DNA of 64,000 bases from Paenibacillus sp. MAEPY2 (GCF_000499205.1 NZ_AWUK01000004.1:124001-188000); one strand, 5' to 3'; positions 27,684-37,048 are shown, numbered from the stretch's first letter. The notes: generated by a model not told the origin, from the sequence alone. Numbers and translations are program-made.

Positions 27684-28207
27684 TTCTTCTTTTCCTCCTC
27701 AAGCCATAAGCCTTTCTTGCGCAAACTCGTCAGAGCAATCCGTTCCACGCGCCGATTGAAGCGGGTCATGAAGCCTTCATCTCCAATGGAGATCGGCAGC
27801 ACCAGAACCGTATAGAGTCCCAGCCGATTACCTCCATAGACATCCGTAAGCATCTGATCGCCTACCACAATCGTTTTTTCTGGAGTCAACTCCATCATCT
27901 TCATTGCTCTACGAAACGGAACATTCGATGGTTTGCGTGCACTATGCACAAACTGGATATCCAGTGGCGTCGCAAACAGGGATACACGATTCAAATTGTT
28001 ATTGGACACTATCATGAGCTGGAAATCAGCCTCTTTGACACGTGCGAACCACTCGATCAGTTCGGGCGTGGCGTCAGGAGCTTTGGCCCCAACGAGCGTA
28101 TTGTCCAGATCAGTTATAATTCCACGGTAGCCTTGAGCGTATAGCTCTTCCAGATTAATGTCAAAAACCGTGTCTACACGCAGCTTGGGCATTAACATTT
28201 CAAACAA
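27680..28207 (-). CDS. yqeG: YqeG, HAD-family (subclass IIIA) phosphatase
   Basis: 175 residues. HAD motif I is DLDNTLVGA (D-x-D-x-T), motif II VSNNN, and the last motif GDQMLTDVYGGNR. The subclass IIIA group acts on phosphorylated small molecules; the YqeG substrate is not known. Start: an in-frame TTG is six bases after GAGGTG, giving MFEMLMPKLRV; ATG starts a few codons downstream, or one 9 codons upstream, are alternatives. First gene of the yqe operon. Confidence 0.9.
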   Translation of the reverse strand: MFEMLMPKLRVDTVFDINLEELYAQGYRGIITDLDNTLVGAKAPDATPELIEWFARVKEADFQLMIVSNNNLNRVSLFATPLDIQFVHSARKPSNVPFRRAMKMMELTPEKTIVVGDQMLTDVYGGNRLGLYTVLVLPISIGDEGFMTRFNRRVERIALTSLRKKGLWLEEEKKK

Positions 28208-28289
28208 AGAAGTCACCTCAGTTTCATACGACACACTATATCACAAATCCGTCTTTCCTGAAAATGCATACAGCGCCTGATAGCTTAGG

Positions 28290-28326
28290 AAAAAAGGAAA
28301 AACGGGACGGGCGACATTACGCCCGT
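28290..28326 (-). terminator. Terminator overlapping the end of the transglutaminase gene
   Basis: Minus-strand ACGGGCG-taatgt-CGCCCGT, followed by CCCGTTTTTCC and TTTTTT. The TAA stop codon of the upstream gene lies in the loop. It separates the moxR operon from the yqe operon. Confidence 0.75.
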
Positions 28327-30530
28327 TCCGCTTTAAGTTCCTTACGCAGCTTCGAGGCTGTCTGATAGACGGCCTTCCAGTCGTCTGCAGTTACAGACGC
28401 AGGGCTATAGCGAGTCTGCTCAAACTTCGCGAGAAGTTCGTACAATGTCGCTGCTGCAGCTGGCTTCGCCTGACTCCAGCGGGTTACCGATTCACGTAGT
28501 GTCTCGTCCCCGCTCCGGGTTAATCCTTTGCGCTTCGCGTAACGAATCCAGCGCTCGGTCTCTGCCACAACCTTTTGTTCAGGCGTCAGCGGTCCACCTG
28601 TCCGCAGTCGAAGCACGAAGAATCGAAGTGAGAGGCGATTCCGCCAGAACATATAAGCCACCCACAATACAATGATGGCTCCCGCAGCCCAGATCACAAA
28701 AGCCGGGATGCTGGATGAGGCCTGCTCAGGCGCAGGAGTCTGCTCTTCCTCTTGTACCGGTTCCTCTTCAGGTTGTTCTTCAGGCTCATCTACCGGCTGT
28801 ACATCCGGTTGTTCCGTGAGCAGCGGCATGTCAAAGCCCGGCGTCGCTTCAACCGGAATCCAGCCATACTCGCCAAAATAAACTTCAGCCCAGGAATGCG
28901 CATCTGCATTCGTTACGGTGTAGGTCGTCTCGATCTCGTCCCCAGGCTGGCGCGGGGCCTGCATGTCTGAATTCAGCGACAGCTGACCAGGCGCGTACCC
29001 TTTTACCCAGCGGGCAGGAATGCCTTCGGAACGCGCCATCATAACCAGCGCAGTCGAGAAATAATCACAATACCCTTCACGAATGTCAAATAAAAATCCT
29101 TCGACAAAGTCACTGCTTACTTTTCGGGATAAATCCGGATTGTTTGTGTAATCAAAATTTTGTTGTAAATAGTTTTGCAGTAATGCCACTTTTTCATACG
29201 GCGTATTTGCCGATGCTGTAATTTCAGCAGCCAGATCCGTCACCCGATCAGGAAATCGGGATGGCAGCTGCAGGTACATATCATCTGTCGGATTGCTCGT
29301 ATACAGATCATCAAAAGATTTGGTGCGAAGTTCATCTTCCACAATGACTGGCGCCTCGGATACAATCGTATACGTCTTCGGATATTGCGGCTGCTGGCGG
29401 TCTGTAACGACATGAAGCTCTGCCTGCTCCGGATTCCATAACATCCGTTCCGAATTAGCTTCCCCATTGACAGACGTTACTTCCGAAATAGAATAGGCTC
29501 CGAAGAGGATGGGATACACGTTGTCATTCAACATTGTCACTTTCTGATTGACTTGTTTGGTGCTCACATTTCCGGGTTCGTCATTCTCCAGAGCCTGTCC
29601 CGCTTCAACATCCTCTGTCGCACTTCGTCCGCGATCATCCCAGCCTGTTCCCGTATACTCAGCGCGTGTCTCCCCACGCCAGTAACTGCGCTCATTGGTG
29701 GTGACGGACATGACAGGTGTATAGTCGAAGTTAAATCCTCCGCCAAGCTGGTTGTCTTCCCTGCTGTATCCCGACTCGGTTGCTGCCGGAATATCCAGTG
29801 TTCCGTTCCCTGCCTGATTCGTCGAACTTCCGGTATAATTACGCCACGCGGTATACGGGTCCGTCAAGGTAGGAGGAACTTCCGGCATGTTCACACTGGC
29901 TACGATAATTAAAGAAAATATGATTGCAATGTTCGCCAGAATTTTGTAAGGATACCGGATAATTCGCTTCCAGCCTTGTGGATATTGCAGTTGAAAATTA
30001 TGGAAGTGCTGGCATACCAGCCATCCCATTCCCGCAAACATGACCCAGGCAATTTCAATCCAGAGTGGAATCTGGGTGAAGGAATCCAGAATTCCCATCG
30101 AAATAATGTTGATGCCCAGAAAAACAAGAATTCGGCGTGTCGTGTTCACCAGGCGAAGGGCAGCTTCAAGCATGACCCATGCGCAAAGGGAGAACCAGAT
30201 GTACGGCGTCAGGTGCAGTATAAACTGCTCTGTACGCTCCATAAACGTGCCATAAGGAATGTAAACCGTGTAATCAATTAATGTCTTATGCAAAAGATAC
30301 ACAATGACAACAGCCTTGATTATGGTTCGAATTATCATTTTGAAGGGAAGTATAATTTCCAGTAAACTGACCGCTGCAAGCGTCCATAGCACCAATGAAG
30401 TTGTTTCGGTATACCAGGTTTCCTGTGTAAATGAAATCCACTGCATCCCAATCAGGAATATCCAGAGCAACGAAGCTGCATGATACCAGGATCTTTTTCC
30501 CGCTGCCAGCTCTTTGCCTTTAGTACTCAT
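28317..30530 (-). CDS. Membrane transglutaminase-like protein (TgpA type)
   Basis: 737 residues. Five or six N-terminal membrane segments (about 15-215) are followed by an extracellular region with a transglutaminase core. The core has the catalytic Cys in REGYCDYFSTA (about 490), the His in NADAHSWAEVYFGEYGW, then VEATPGFDMP. A Glu/Pro-rich linker and one more membrane segment (about 610-632) precede a cytoplasmic DUF4129-like tail. It is the third gene of a MoxR-DUF58-TgpA operon found widely in bacteria; the complex is thought to act on envelope proteins, but its substrate is unknown. Starts four bases inside the DUF58 gene. Confidence 0.88.
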   Translation of the reverse strand: MSTKGKELAAGKRSWYHAASLLWIFLIGMQWISFTQETWYTETTSLVLWTLAAVSLLEIILPFKMIIRTIIKAVVIVYLLHKTLIDYTVYIPYGTFMERTEQFILHLTPYIWFSLCAWVMLEAALRLVNTTRRILVFLGINIISMGILDSFTQIPLWIEIAWVMFAGMGWLVCQHFHNFQLQYPQGWKRIIRYPYKILANIAIIFSLIIVASVNMPEVPPTLTDPYTAWRNYTGSSTNQAGNGTLDIPAATESGYSREDNQLGGGFNFDYTPVMSVTTNERSYWRGETRAEYTGTGWDDRGRSATEDVEAGQALENDEPGNVSTKQVNQKVTMLNDNVYPILFGAYSISEVTSVNGEANSERMLWNPEQAELHVVTDRQQPQYPKTYTIVSEAPVIVEDELRTKSFDDLYTSNPTDDMYLQLPSRFPDRVTDLAAEITASANTPYEKVALLQNYLQQNFDYTNNPDLSRKVSSDFVEGFLFDIREGYCDYFSTALVMMARSEGIPARWVKGYAPGQLSLNSDMQAPRQPGDEIETTYTVTNADAHSWAEVYFGEYGWIPVEATPGFDMPLLTEQPDVQPVDEPEEQPEEEPVQEEEQTPAPEQASSSIPAFVIWAAGAIIVLWVAYMFWRNRLSLRFFVLRLRTGGPLTPEQKVVAETERWIRYAKRKGLTRSGDETLRESVTRWSQAKPAAAATLYELLAKFEQTRYSPASVTADDWKAVYQTASKLRKELKAERA

Positions 30531-31777
30531 ACACTACCTCCCCCCATAACCGTTGGAAGCTCCTGCAAATGGGAAACGGTGAAGGATCTTGTACCTCTTC
30601 CGCGCAGCATCGCATTCCACTCGGAACTCCGGCGGTAATCACTGGGCTCAATTAGAATATGACAAGGAGTCATTCCCCGTGTGTCAGCCCATCGAAGCAG
30701 CTCCAGAACTTTTTCATCTTTCTGGGGAGAAATCACTACAAAATAAGCGCCTTGAGGAAACTGACGCGACATCTTCTCGACACCAGGCAGCAAACGATTC
30801 TCCTGGCCGTTATATTGGATATCCACCAGATGATGAATCATCTTTTGCCGTTCCAGCGAACTTTCGCTGGGAGCAAAAAATGTTGTCTTCTCCGACAGTG
30901 TCAGCAGTCCCATACCCATTCGTTCTCTTGTGCCATACTCCAGCAGAGAGGCAGCCGTGGACACAGCCAGTTCAAAGGCCTCACCATGTTCATAGCTGCC
31001 TGCCAGCGCATCCAGCACCAGAATCGTTTTCGGCACCGACTCATGTTCAAATTCCTTGGATTTCCACGCGCCCGTCTTCGCAGTAGCGTTCCAGTGAATC
31101 CGGGAAAGACGGTCGCCGTACACATAATCACGCACACCATTGATCTGGGTCGTTTCCCTGCGCGAGCGGGTCAGGGCTGTCTGCGGGCCGGATAACCGCG
31201 ATTTACGGTCATATAGCTGCCAGTACGGAATAAATACGGTCCGCGGCAGAACCCGGAATTCCCCTTTCGCTTTGAACGTGCCCCGATGCTCAATCAGCCC
31301 AAAGATGTCCTCGCTGGCACATTCCGTTTCTGAGAAGACATACTTGCCTCGCTCCAGCGGTGGGGTCTGAAATGACAATTCACCATACCCACGCATGCTC
31401 GGAATAAGGCTTTCTTTGAAAGACCAAGATTCGCCGTTATGCCGATGCAGCATTTCACGCACAACCACATAAGGGAGTGGCAAAAATCCCGGGATGCTCA
31501 GACTTAACTGCACCTGTACCTGGTCACCGGCATGGAGCAGCTCTTCATGATCCTGACCGGAAGAGAGCTTGCGCACGCCTTGAGTACGCCGTACACCGCT
31601 AAAACCAGCAATCGCAAGGTAAAGACAAAGCAGAGTCACCATCGACAGCAACATCAGGGAGGTCTTCCCGCCCTGGAATAAAACATAAGCCAAGCAGCAC
31701 ATCCACACCGCCGCGATGCTCCATACGCGAGGGTGGCGTATTCCCCTTCGGACTGTACTCAAAAGCGGCTTCATCAA
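30527..31777 (-). CDS. DUF58 / vWA-like membrane protein
   Basis: 416 residues. Two membrane segments near the N terminus (about 17-57) precede a beta-rich region and the DUF58 core with GVRDYVYGDRLSRIHWNATAK (written here in full form; the R-x-Y-x-x-G-D-x-x-x-x-I-x-W pattern is diagnostic), residues about 213-235. The later part resembles a von Willebrand A fold with LVLDAL. Encoded directly after a MoxR ATPase, which is thought to act as its chaperone. Overlaps the next gene by four bases. Confidence 0.88.
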   Translation of the reverse strand: MMKPLLSTVRRGIRHPRVWSIAAVWMCCLAYVLFQGGKTSLMLLSMVTLLCLYLAIAGFSGVRRTQGVRKLSSGQDHEELLHAGDQVQVQLSLSIPGFLPLPYVVVREMLHRHNGESWSFKESLIPSMRGYGELSFQTPPLERGKYVFSETECASEDIFGLIEHRGTFKAKGEFRVLPRTVFIPYWQLYDRKSRLSGPQTALTRSRRETTQINGVRDYVYGDRLSRIHWNATAKTGAWKSKEFEHESVPKTILVLDALAGSYEHGEAFELAVSTAASLLEYGTRERMGMGLLTLSEKTTFFAPSESSLERQKMIHHLVDIQYNGQENRLLPGVEKMSRQFPQGAYFVVISPQKDEKVLELLRWADTRGMTPCHILIEPSDYRRSSEWNAMLRGRGTRSFTVSHLQELPTVMGGGSV

Positions 31778-32734
31778 TTATTGCCCCATGGAGACGGGCA
31801 CACGAACCTGCTGAAGTACGGAATTTAATACAGCTTCGGAGCTCATGCTGTCCAGTCTCGATTCGGGACGCAGCACGATCCGATGAGAGATTACGTAAGG
31901 TGCCATCGTTTTCACGTCATCCGGAAGCACGTAGTCACGTTCCTGCAAGAAGGCAAAAGCCTTCACGGCCATCATAAATGAAATGGCTGCCCTTGGGCTG
32001 GCGCCCAGCAATACGGATGGATGGGAGCGTGTTTTGCGAACCACATCAAGCAGATAATCCATGACTGGATCACCGAGGAATACTTCCTTGATTTCCTGTT
32101 GAATGGCAGATATCTGATCCATGTGGGTTACGGATTCAAGCCGGTCCACAGGCTGACCGGACTGATGCTGTTTCAGTAGCGTTTTCTCAATATCTTTGTC
32201 GGGATAACCCAGACTTATTTTCAACATGAACCGGTCCAGCTGCGCTTCCGGCAATGTGTACGTTCCCTCAAAATCGATTGGATTCTGGGTTGCACAGAGC
32301 ATAAATGGATGGGGCAGATCATACGTATCACCATCTACCGTTACACTCCGCTCCTCCATGACTTCCAGCAATGCGGACTGCGTTTTCGTTGTAGCCCGGT
32401 TAATCTCATCTGCCAGCAAAATGTTGGTCATAACCGGACCCGGGCGGAAGTAAAAGCGCTCGTCCCGCGGATGGAAAACGGATACCCCTGTAATGTCACT
32501 CGGCAAAATATCAGGATTACATTGAATGCGGCGGTACTCTCCGCGCATGGATTTCGATAACGCTTTAACCAACTGCGTTTTGCCTGTTCCCGGTACGTCT
32601 TCAATCAGAACGTGTCCGCCTGCAAGCAAAGCTGTGAGCAAAAGTTGAATTTCAAAGGATTTTCCCATTATGCATGATTCCAGATTAGAACGAACTGCTG
32701 ATATGATTTGGATCGACTCTTTGCGCACAGGCAT
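31778..32734 (-). CDS. MoxR-family AAA+ ATPase
   Basis: 318 residues. Walker A is EDVPGTGKTQLVKAL (about 43-57), Walker B ILLADEINRA, then sensor motif CATQNPIDFEGTYTLPEAQLDR in two parts, and the C-terminal lid SPRAAISFMMAVKAFAF. MoxR ATPases work as chaperones for vWA/DUF58 partners. Start chosen at the ATG after AGGAGG; a 23-codon longer reading lacks a ribosome site. First gene of the operon. Confidence 0.93.
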   Translation of the reverse strand: MPVRKESIQIISAVRSNLESCIMGKSFEIQLLLTALLAGGHVLIEDVPGTGKTQLVKALSKSMRGEYRRIQCNPDILPSDITGVSVFHPRDERFYFRPGPVMTNILLADEINRATTKTQSALLEVMEERSVTVDGDTYDLPHPFMLCATQNPIDFEGTYTLPEAQLDRFMLKISLGYPDKDIEKTLLKQHQSGQPVDRLESVTHMDQISAIQQEIKEVFLGDPVMDYLLDVVRKTRSHPSVLLGASPRAAISFMMAVKAFAFLQERDYVLPDDVKTMAPYVISHRIVLRPESRLDSMSSEAVLNSVLQQVRVPVSMGQ

Positions 32735-32865
32735 GTGGTCTAACCTCCTAAAAAAGCATACAGATTTCCTTTTATTGTACATGATCCACGGGCGCGAGTA
32801 CACTCGAAGGAACTCATATTTTGTTTCCAGCCGTCAGATTCACCGCAGTTATCGCATGATTACGA

Positions 32866-32902
32866 CAAAAAGAGGCCCGGATAGAAGTTATCCGAAGCCT
32901 CT
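32866..32902 (-). terminator. Terminator of the spoVA operon
   Basis: Minus-strand AGAGGCTTCGGATAA...TTATCCGGGCCTCT-type stem followed by TTTTT, 54 bp after spoVAE. Confidence 0.85.
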
Positions 32903-32955
32903 GCTGGATCCTTATATAATGTTTATAGTGTCTAGCTCTGTGCATCCTTTGTTTG

Positions 32956-33306
32956 TTATCCTTTGGGTCGAACCACCAATGCCGCGAGAAAAGAAAAGAT
33001 AATCGCTGAGGAAATACCCGCCGCGGTCAAATCGAATATCCCCGTAATAACACCGATCCATCCCTCTTTCTCCAGCTCCGTCAATGCCCCGTGCACAAGG
33101 GAGTTACCAAAACTGGTAATGGGAATGGAGGCTCCCGCCCCAGCGAATTGGACGAGTGGATCATATAGTCCAAACGCATCCGCAACCGCACCGGCCACAA
33201 CAAGTGTACTCATCGTATGTGCAGGAGTCAGCTTGACACCATCCATCAGAAGCTGTCCCACAACACAGATCAACCCGCCAACAATAAATGCCCACAAAAA
33301 CTGCAT
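32956..33306 (-). CDS. spoVAE: Stage V sporulation protein AE (SpoVAEb)
   Basis: 116 residues, very hydrophobic, with about four membrane segments. It starts LWAFIVGGLICVVGQLLMD and contains GAGASIPITSFGNSLVHGA, a segment also found in SpoVAC. SpoVA proteins form the channel that moves dipicolinic acid into the forespore and out during germination. Three bases after spoVAD. Confidence 0.94.
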   Translation of the reverse strand: MQFLWAFIVGGLICVVGQLLMDGVKLTPAHTMSTLVVAGAVADAFGLYDPLVQFAGAGASIPITSFGNSLVHGALTELEKEGWIGVITGIFDLTAAGISSAIIFSFLAALVVRPKG

Positions 33307-33309
33307 CCT

Positions 33310-34326
33310 TTATCCCTCCTTTTCTATGGCTACGGCATGCGCAATACAAGGAATGCTCTCGCCCTGCTGGTATGAAAGTGGGGACAATAATGCACCAGTA
33401 GCGACCACCAATACCTTATTGAGTTCACCCTTTTGCATCCGGTTCAAAATATGACCGTAGGTCACGGTCGCTGAACATCCACATCCGCTTCCCCCAGCCA
33501 CAACCTGAGGCTGCTTTTCCAGGTTATATATCATCAGGCCACAATCATTGAAGACCGTTTGTTCCATCGGAACACCCTCTTTATGCAAAAGCTCCTTAAC
33601 GATGGGCAATCCTACCGATGCAAGATCACCTGTAACAATCAGATCATAATAACCGGGTTCCAGGCCCGTATCCCGGAAATGCGAAACAATGGTATCTGCT
33701 GCAGCAGGAGCCATTGCAGCCCCCATGTTAAACGGATCTTTAATGCCCATATCCATAATTCGGCCAATTGTCGCTTTGGTGACTACAGGGCCTTGACCCG
33801 TGCGGGATATCACACTGCAACCCGACCCCGTAACAGTATACTGCGCATATGGCGGCTTCTGAGAACCGTACTCTGTTGGATAACGAAATTGCTTTTCCAC
33901 CGTACAGTTGTGACTCACCGTACCTGCCAGTACATAATCCCCTGCACCCGAATCCACTATGAGTGAGGCCAGAGCCAAGGTCTCCATTGAGGTTGAACAG
34001 GCACCAAATACCCCCAGATAAGGTACACCCAACTTGCGGGCAGAAAAGGAACTGCTGATAATCTGGTTCATCAGATCCCCGCCAACAAAGAATTGAAGCT
34101 CTTCCTTCGTGATATTGGCATTGATCAAAGCCATTTGGGAGGCCTGTTCAAGGAGCTTGCGCTCTGCCTTTTCCCAGGTTTTCTCCCCAATCTCCAAATT
34201 GTCATATACATAATCAAAATCAGATGCAAGAGGCCCTTGGCCTTCATCCGGCCCTCCGACTGCTGACCTGCCGATAATGCGTGGACGGTTCTCAAATTGC
34301 CAGGTTTGTTGGCCCAAGCGTTTCAT
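33310..34326 (-). CDS. spoVAD: Stage V sporulation protein AD
   Basis: 338 residues, soluble, thiolase-like fold. The start MKRLGQQTWQFENRPRI and the segment GACSTSMETLALASLIVDSG, which occupies the thiolase active-site position, identify it. SpoVAD binds dipicolinic acid in B. subtilis. The start ATG follows GGAGGTGG; the open frame extends 69 codons upstream only because it runs antiparallel through spoVAC sequence in another frame. Overlaps the spoVAC stop by four bases. Confidence 0.95.
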   Translation of the reverse strand: MKRLGQQTWQFENRPRIIGRSAVGGPDEGQGPLASDFDYVYDNLEIGEKTWEKAERKLLEQASQMALINANITKEELQFFVGGDLMNQIISSSFSARKLGVPYLGVFGACSTSMETLALASLIVDSGAGDYVLAGTVSHNCTVEKQFRYPTEYGSQKPPYAQYTVTGSGCSVISRTGQGPVVTKATIGRIMDMGIKDPFNMGAAMAPAAADTIVSHFRDTGLEPGYYDLIVTGDLASVGLPIVKELLHKEGVPMEQTVFNDCGLMIYNLEKQPQVVAGGSGCGCSATVTYGHILNRMQKGELNKVLVVATGALLSPLSYQQGESIPCIAHAVAIEKEG

Positions 34327-34826
34327 AGATGTCCACCTCCGAAGCCGAGAATGGCATACACGATCCCCACGATGAAGGCAGCAACGACACCAAACACGAT
34401 GACCGAGCCTGCCAGTTTGAACATGTTCGCACCGACACCAAGTACCAGCCCTTCGGCACGATGCTCCAGTGCTGCCGAGCACATGGAGTTGGCAAACCCG
34501 GTGACAGGGACAGCCGTCCCGGCCCCAGCCCATTGCGCCATTTTATCGTAGACACCCAAACAAGTCAGAATGACTGAAATGAGAATCATGACCGCAACGG
34601 TTGGACTGGCAGCTTCCTTGGATGTCATGTGGAACCCGGCCATAAACGCTTCCTGGATAGCCTGTCCAATGACGCAGATGAATCCGCCAACCAAGAATGC
34701 CTTAATACAGTTCGCCCAGATTGGACGGGCAGGCTCGTGTTTTTTGGCGACTTTTTTATATTCCTGTTCACTGATGGACAGGGATGATGATGATTTTTTT
34801 CCACTACCCTTAGATTGAGCTGGCAA
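34323..34826 (-). CDS. spoVAC: Stage V sporulation protein AC
   Basis: 167 residues with a charged N terminus (about 1-35) and at least four membrane helices containing FLVGGFICVIGQAIQ and GAGTAVPVTGFANSMCSAALE. SpoVAC behaves as a mechanosensitive channel for dipicolinic acid release. First gene of a three-gene spoVAC-AD-AE operon, which is shorter than the B. subtilis spoVA operon. RBS GGGAGG. Confidence 0.95.
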   Translation of the reverse strand: MPAQSKGSGKKSSSSLSISEQEYKKVAKKHEPARPIWANCIKAFLVGGFICVIGQAIQEAFMAGFHMTSKEAASPTVAVMILISVILTCLGVYDKMAQWAGAGTAVPVTGFANSMCSAALEHRAEGLVLGVGANMFKLAGSVIVFGVVAAFIVGIVYAILGFGGGHL

Positions 34827-34868
34827 TATACAGAACCTCCCTTAGTGAAAATGAGTCAACTGATGTGA

Positions 34869-34898
34869 CTGCATGTACTGTGTGTAATCCTGTATTCA
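34869..34898 (-). promoter_or_regulatory. Candidate sigma-G promoter of spoVA
   Basis: Minus-strand TGAATA (complement 34893-34898), 17 bp, CATGCAG (complement 34869-34875), about 40 bp upstream of spoVAC. The -35 matches the sigma-G consensus exactly, the -10 only in part. Confidence 0.55.
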
Positions 34899-35015
34899 TT
34901 GTTTGTTAAGGTTGGGAAAGTTATGTATCCGGCGGAAGACAGCATTTGTTTCCAGCACGATAAAGCAGCTGAATCAGATGAGTCGCTCAGCGCCGGATCA
35001 GAGGTCAGATGAAAT

Positions 35016-35099
35016 TTATAAATAAAGCAGAATGATCACGAGCAAAATAAAAAGAACGATACAAAGGATGGTTTCATTGCCTTCATCGGGTGGAATCAT
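35016..35099 (-). CDS. Tiny single-TM protein, 27 residues (YjcZ-like)
   Basis: A 28-codon frame beginning MIPPDEGNET and continuing with an unbroken hydrophobic stretch containing CIVLFILLVIILLY up to the stop. GGAAGGAG lies 12 bases before the ATG, a rather long spacing. The layout (short polar head, then a V-L-F-I-L-L-x-I-I core) recalls the tiny sporulation membrane proteins of the YjcZ group in Bacilli, which are often near spore genes. Here it lies just upstream of spoVAC on the same strand. Coding status is inferred from composition and position only. Confidence 0.5.
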   Translation of the reverse strand: MIPPDEGNETILCIVLFILLVIILLYL

Positions 35100-35293
35100 C
35101 TATTGTCCAAGCTCCTTCCTCTTGTCAGGCAAGTGAAATGACGGGTTTATTAAAAATAAAGGTTAAGCAAAACTGTTCCTCACTATATGCATATTCAATG
35201 TAGCGGCCTCGCGACTGTGATTGGTGCGGATTTAATAGCCCGATAAAGCATCAAACGAGCAATCATTCATGCCTGAGATACGTGACATAACCA

Positions 35294-35322
35294 TGGACAA
35301 TTACTTGCGCAAGGTTCATACT
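35294..35322 (+). promoter_or_regulatory. Candidate promoter of the M42 peptidase gene
   Basis: TGGACA (35294-35299), 17 bp, CATACT (35317-35322), with a leader of about 100 bp before the gene. Moderate match to sigma-A. The rest of the 35100-35431 gap shows nothing else I can support. Confidence 0.45.
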
Positions 35323-35431
35323 GTAGTGTGACCAGTGGTTAAATAAAACGTTCTTCTCTTTCGAAGGACAACAGTCCGGCAGCCGTTCTGCTGAGACCTG
35401 ATCTACATACAAGCAGAGGAGTTGTCGACAC

Positions 35432-36505
35432 ATGAATCAAAAAACGTTGGAAATGTTTCGAACGTTGACGGAATTCCCTTCCGTTTCCGGGTTTGAACGC
35501 GAGCTTCGCGGATGGATGAAGGAACAAATGTCTCCCTATACGGATGAATTTGTCCAGGATCGGTTGGGTAGCCTTTTTGGCGTATTGCGAGGAGAGGCGT
35601 CCGGACCCAAAGTCATGGTTGCAGGTCACTTCGACGAAGTTGGCTTCATGACTACAGGCATTACGGAAACAGGCATGATCAAATTCCGTCCACTCGGTGG
35701 ATGGTGGAGTCAGGCTGTACTGTCTCAACGTCTGGAACTCATCACTCCGGAACGCCGGATTCCCGGGGTTGTCGGTTCAACACCTACTCATTTACTCGAT
35801 GAATCCCAGCGTAATAAACCGGTTGATCTCAACCATATGTACTTGGATATTGGTGCGGATAACCGTGCAGAAGCAGAATCTTGGGGCATTCATCCGGGTA
35901 TGCAGATCGTGCCGATCTGTGAGTTCACACCGATGGCCAATCCGAAGAAAATTATGGCAAAGGCTTGGGATAATCGTTACGGAGTAGGGCTTGCCCTTGA
36001 GCTGGTTGAAGCACTACATAAGGAAAAGTTGCCAAACACCCTCTATTGCGGTGCAACCGTTCAAGAGGAATTGGGACTTCGTGGTGCACGCACGGCTGCC
36101 AATCTGATTGAGCCTGATATTTTCTTTGCACTGGACTGCAGTGCCGCGAATGATATGACTGGAGATAAACAATCATTCGGACATATTGGTCAGGGGGCCC
36201 TGTTGCGCATCTTCGATCCGGGCATGTTCACCCATCGCGGTATTGTTGAGTATGTTCAGGACACAGCATCATCCAATCAGATCAAAATGCAATATTTTAT
36301 CTCCCCTGGTGGTACGGATGCCGGAGCGGTTCATCTGAGCGGTATCGGTGTGCCTTCAACGGTAATTGGCATCTGCGCACGCTACATTCATACCTCTTCT
36401 TCCATTATTCATACGGATGACTATGATGCGGCTAAAGAGTTGCTCGTGAAGCTGGTGAAGGGTCTGGATCAGACAACACTGAATACGATTATCGAAAACA
36501 CGTAA
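35432..36505 (+). CDS. M42-family glutamyl/leucyl aminopeptidase
   Basis: 357 residues. The metal site and catalytic residues of the M42 co-catalytic zinc/cobalt peptidases are seen in VAGHFDEVGFM (metal His, about 67), the AKAWDNRYGVGLAL segment (bridging Asp), TVQEELGLRGA (catalytic Glu pair) and SAANDM. GTDAGAVHLSGIGVP follows, and a metal His lies in ARYIHT. These form large tetrahedral complexes that trim peptides in the cytoplasm. RBS GAGGAG. Followed by a strong terminator, so single-gene unit. Confidence 0.93.
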   Translation: MNQKTLEMFRTLTEFPSVSGFERELRGWMKEQMSPYTDEFVQDRLGSLFGVLRGEASGPKVMVAGHFDEVGFMTTGITETGMIKFRPLGGWWSQAVLSQRLELITPERRIPGVVGSTPTHLLDESQRNKPVDLNHMYLDIGADNRAEAESWGIHPGMQIVPICEFTPMANPKKIMAKAWDNRYGVGLALELVEALHKEKLPNTLYCGATVQEELGLRGARTAANLIEPDIFFALDCSAANDMTGDKQSFGHIGQGALLRIFDPGMFTHRGIVEYVQDTASSNQIKMQYFISPGGTDAGAVHLSGIGVPSTVIGICARYIHTSSSIIHTDDYDAAKELLVKLVKGLDQTTLNTIIENT

Positions 36506-36580
36506 TTGTGGATTCTAGGGGTAAAGCTTGCTACATGCACTTCATTGCTTAACCTTCATTGAAATGAATATATGAATTTA

Positions 36581-36617
36581 AGAGATATCCTGATACATCA
36601 AGGTATCTCTTTTTTTG
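36581..36617 (+). terminator. Terminator after the M42 gene
   Basis: AGAGATATCC-tgatacatca-AGGTATCTCT followed by TTTTTTT. Confidence 0.85.
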
Positions 36618-36711
36618 TTCAACTAGTTTAATAGCTAGAACATATATAGAAAAGAATCATAAGATATAACATCGGTAGAAGAACTAAACATGAAACAGCG
36701 GGGGACCTATT

Positions 36712-37029
36712 ATGGCAATGAGAAGGAATGGAAAATCGAATAAAGGTTCCACCAAAACAAATGCTGCCAACACCCTTCTCAATGGCAACCTTAAAGGAAA
36801 GAACCTGGAAATTATCGTCGCAGCCTTGCTGGTGAGCGGGAAATTAAGAGTGGATGCAGTTACATTGTTTCGAGAGGCCACATTGGTTGTTGAGTTGGTT
36901 GGACAGTATAAAACACTAAAAAATATTGCACCATCGAACGCCGACAAAGTCGTCCAATTTCTTGACGAAATGGGTGATGTAACTCTGGATGATGTCGTTC
37001 GGGCTTTTCAGAAAAGGATAAATTCCTAA
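36712..37029 (+). CDS. Unknown small protein
   Basis: 105 residues. A Lys/Asn/Ser-rich N terminus (about 1-30) precedes a helical body containing EIIVAALLVSGKLRVDAVTL and a C-terminal segment with LDEMGDVTLDDVVRAF. No signal peptide or cysteine. The basic head and short body recall small spore or DNA-associated proteins, but I do not recognise the family. GGGGGA precedes the ATG. It is followed 19 bp later by a very small membrane-protein gene, so the two probably share a transcript. Confidence 0.65.
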   Translation: MAMRRNGKSNKGSTKTNAANTLLNGNLKGKNLEIIVAALLVSGKLRVDAVTLFREATLVVELVGQYKTLKNIAPSNADKVVQFLDEMGDVTLDDVVRAFQKRINS

Positions 37030-37048
37030 GAGGAATGAGGTTGATATA

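Noticed and set aside
33310..34533. SpoVAD as a 407-residue protein
   Set aside because: The first 69 codons lie in spoVAC in another frame and are Cys/Arg/Gly-rich; the ATG at 34326 has a clear ribosome site and the family's usual N terminus.
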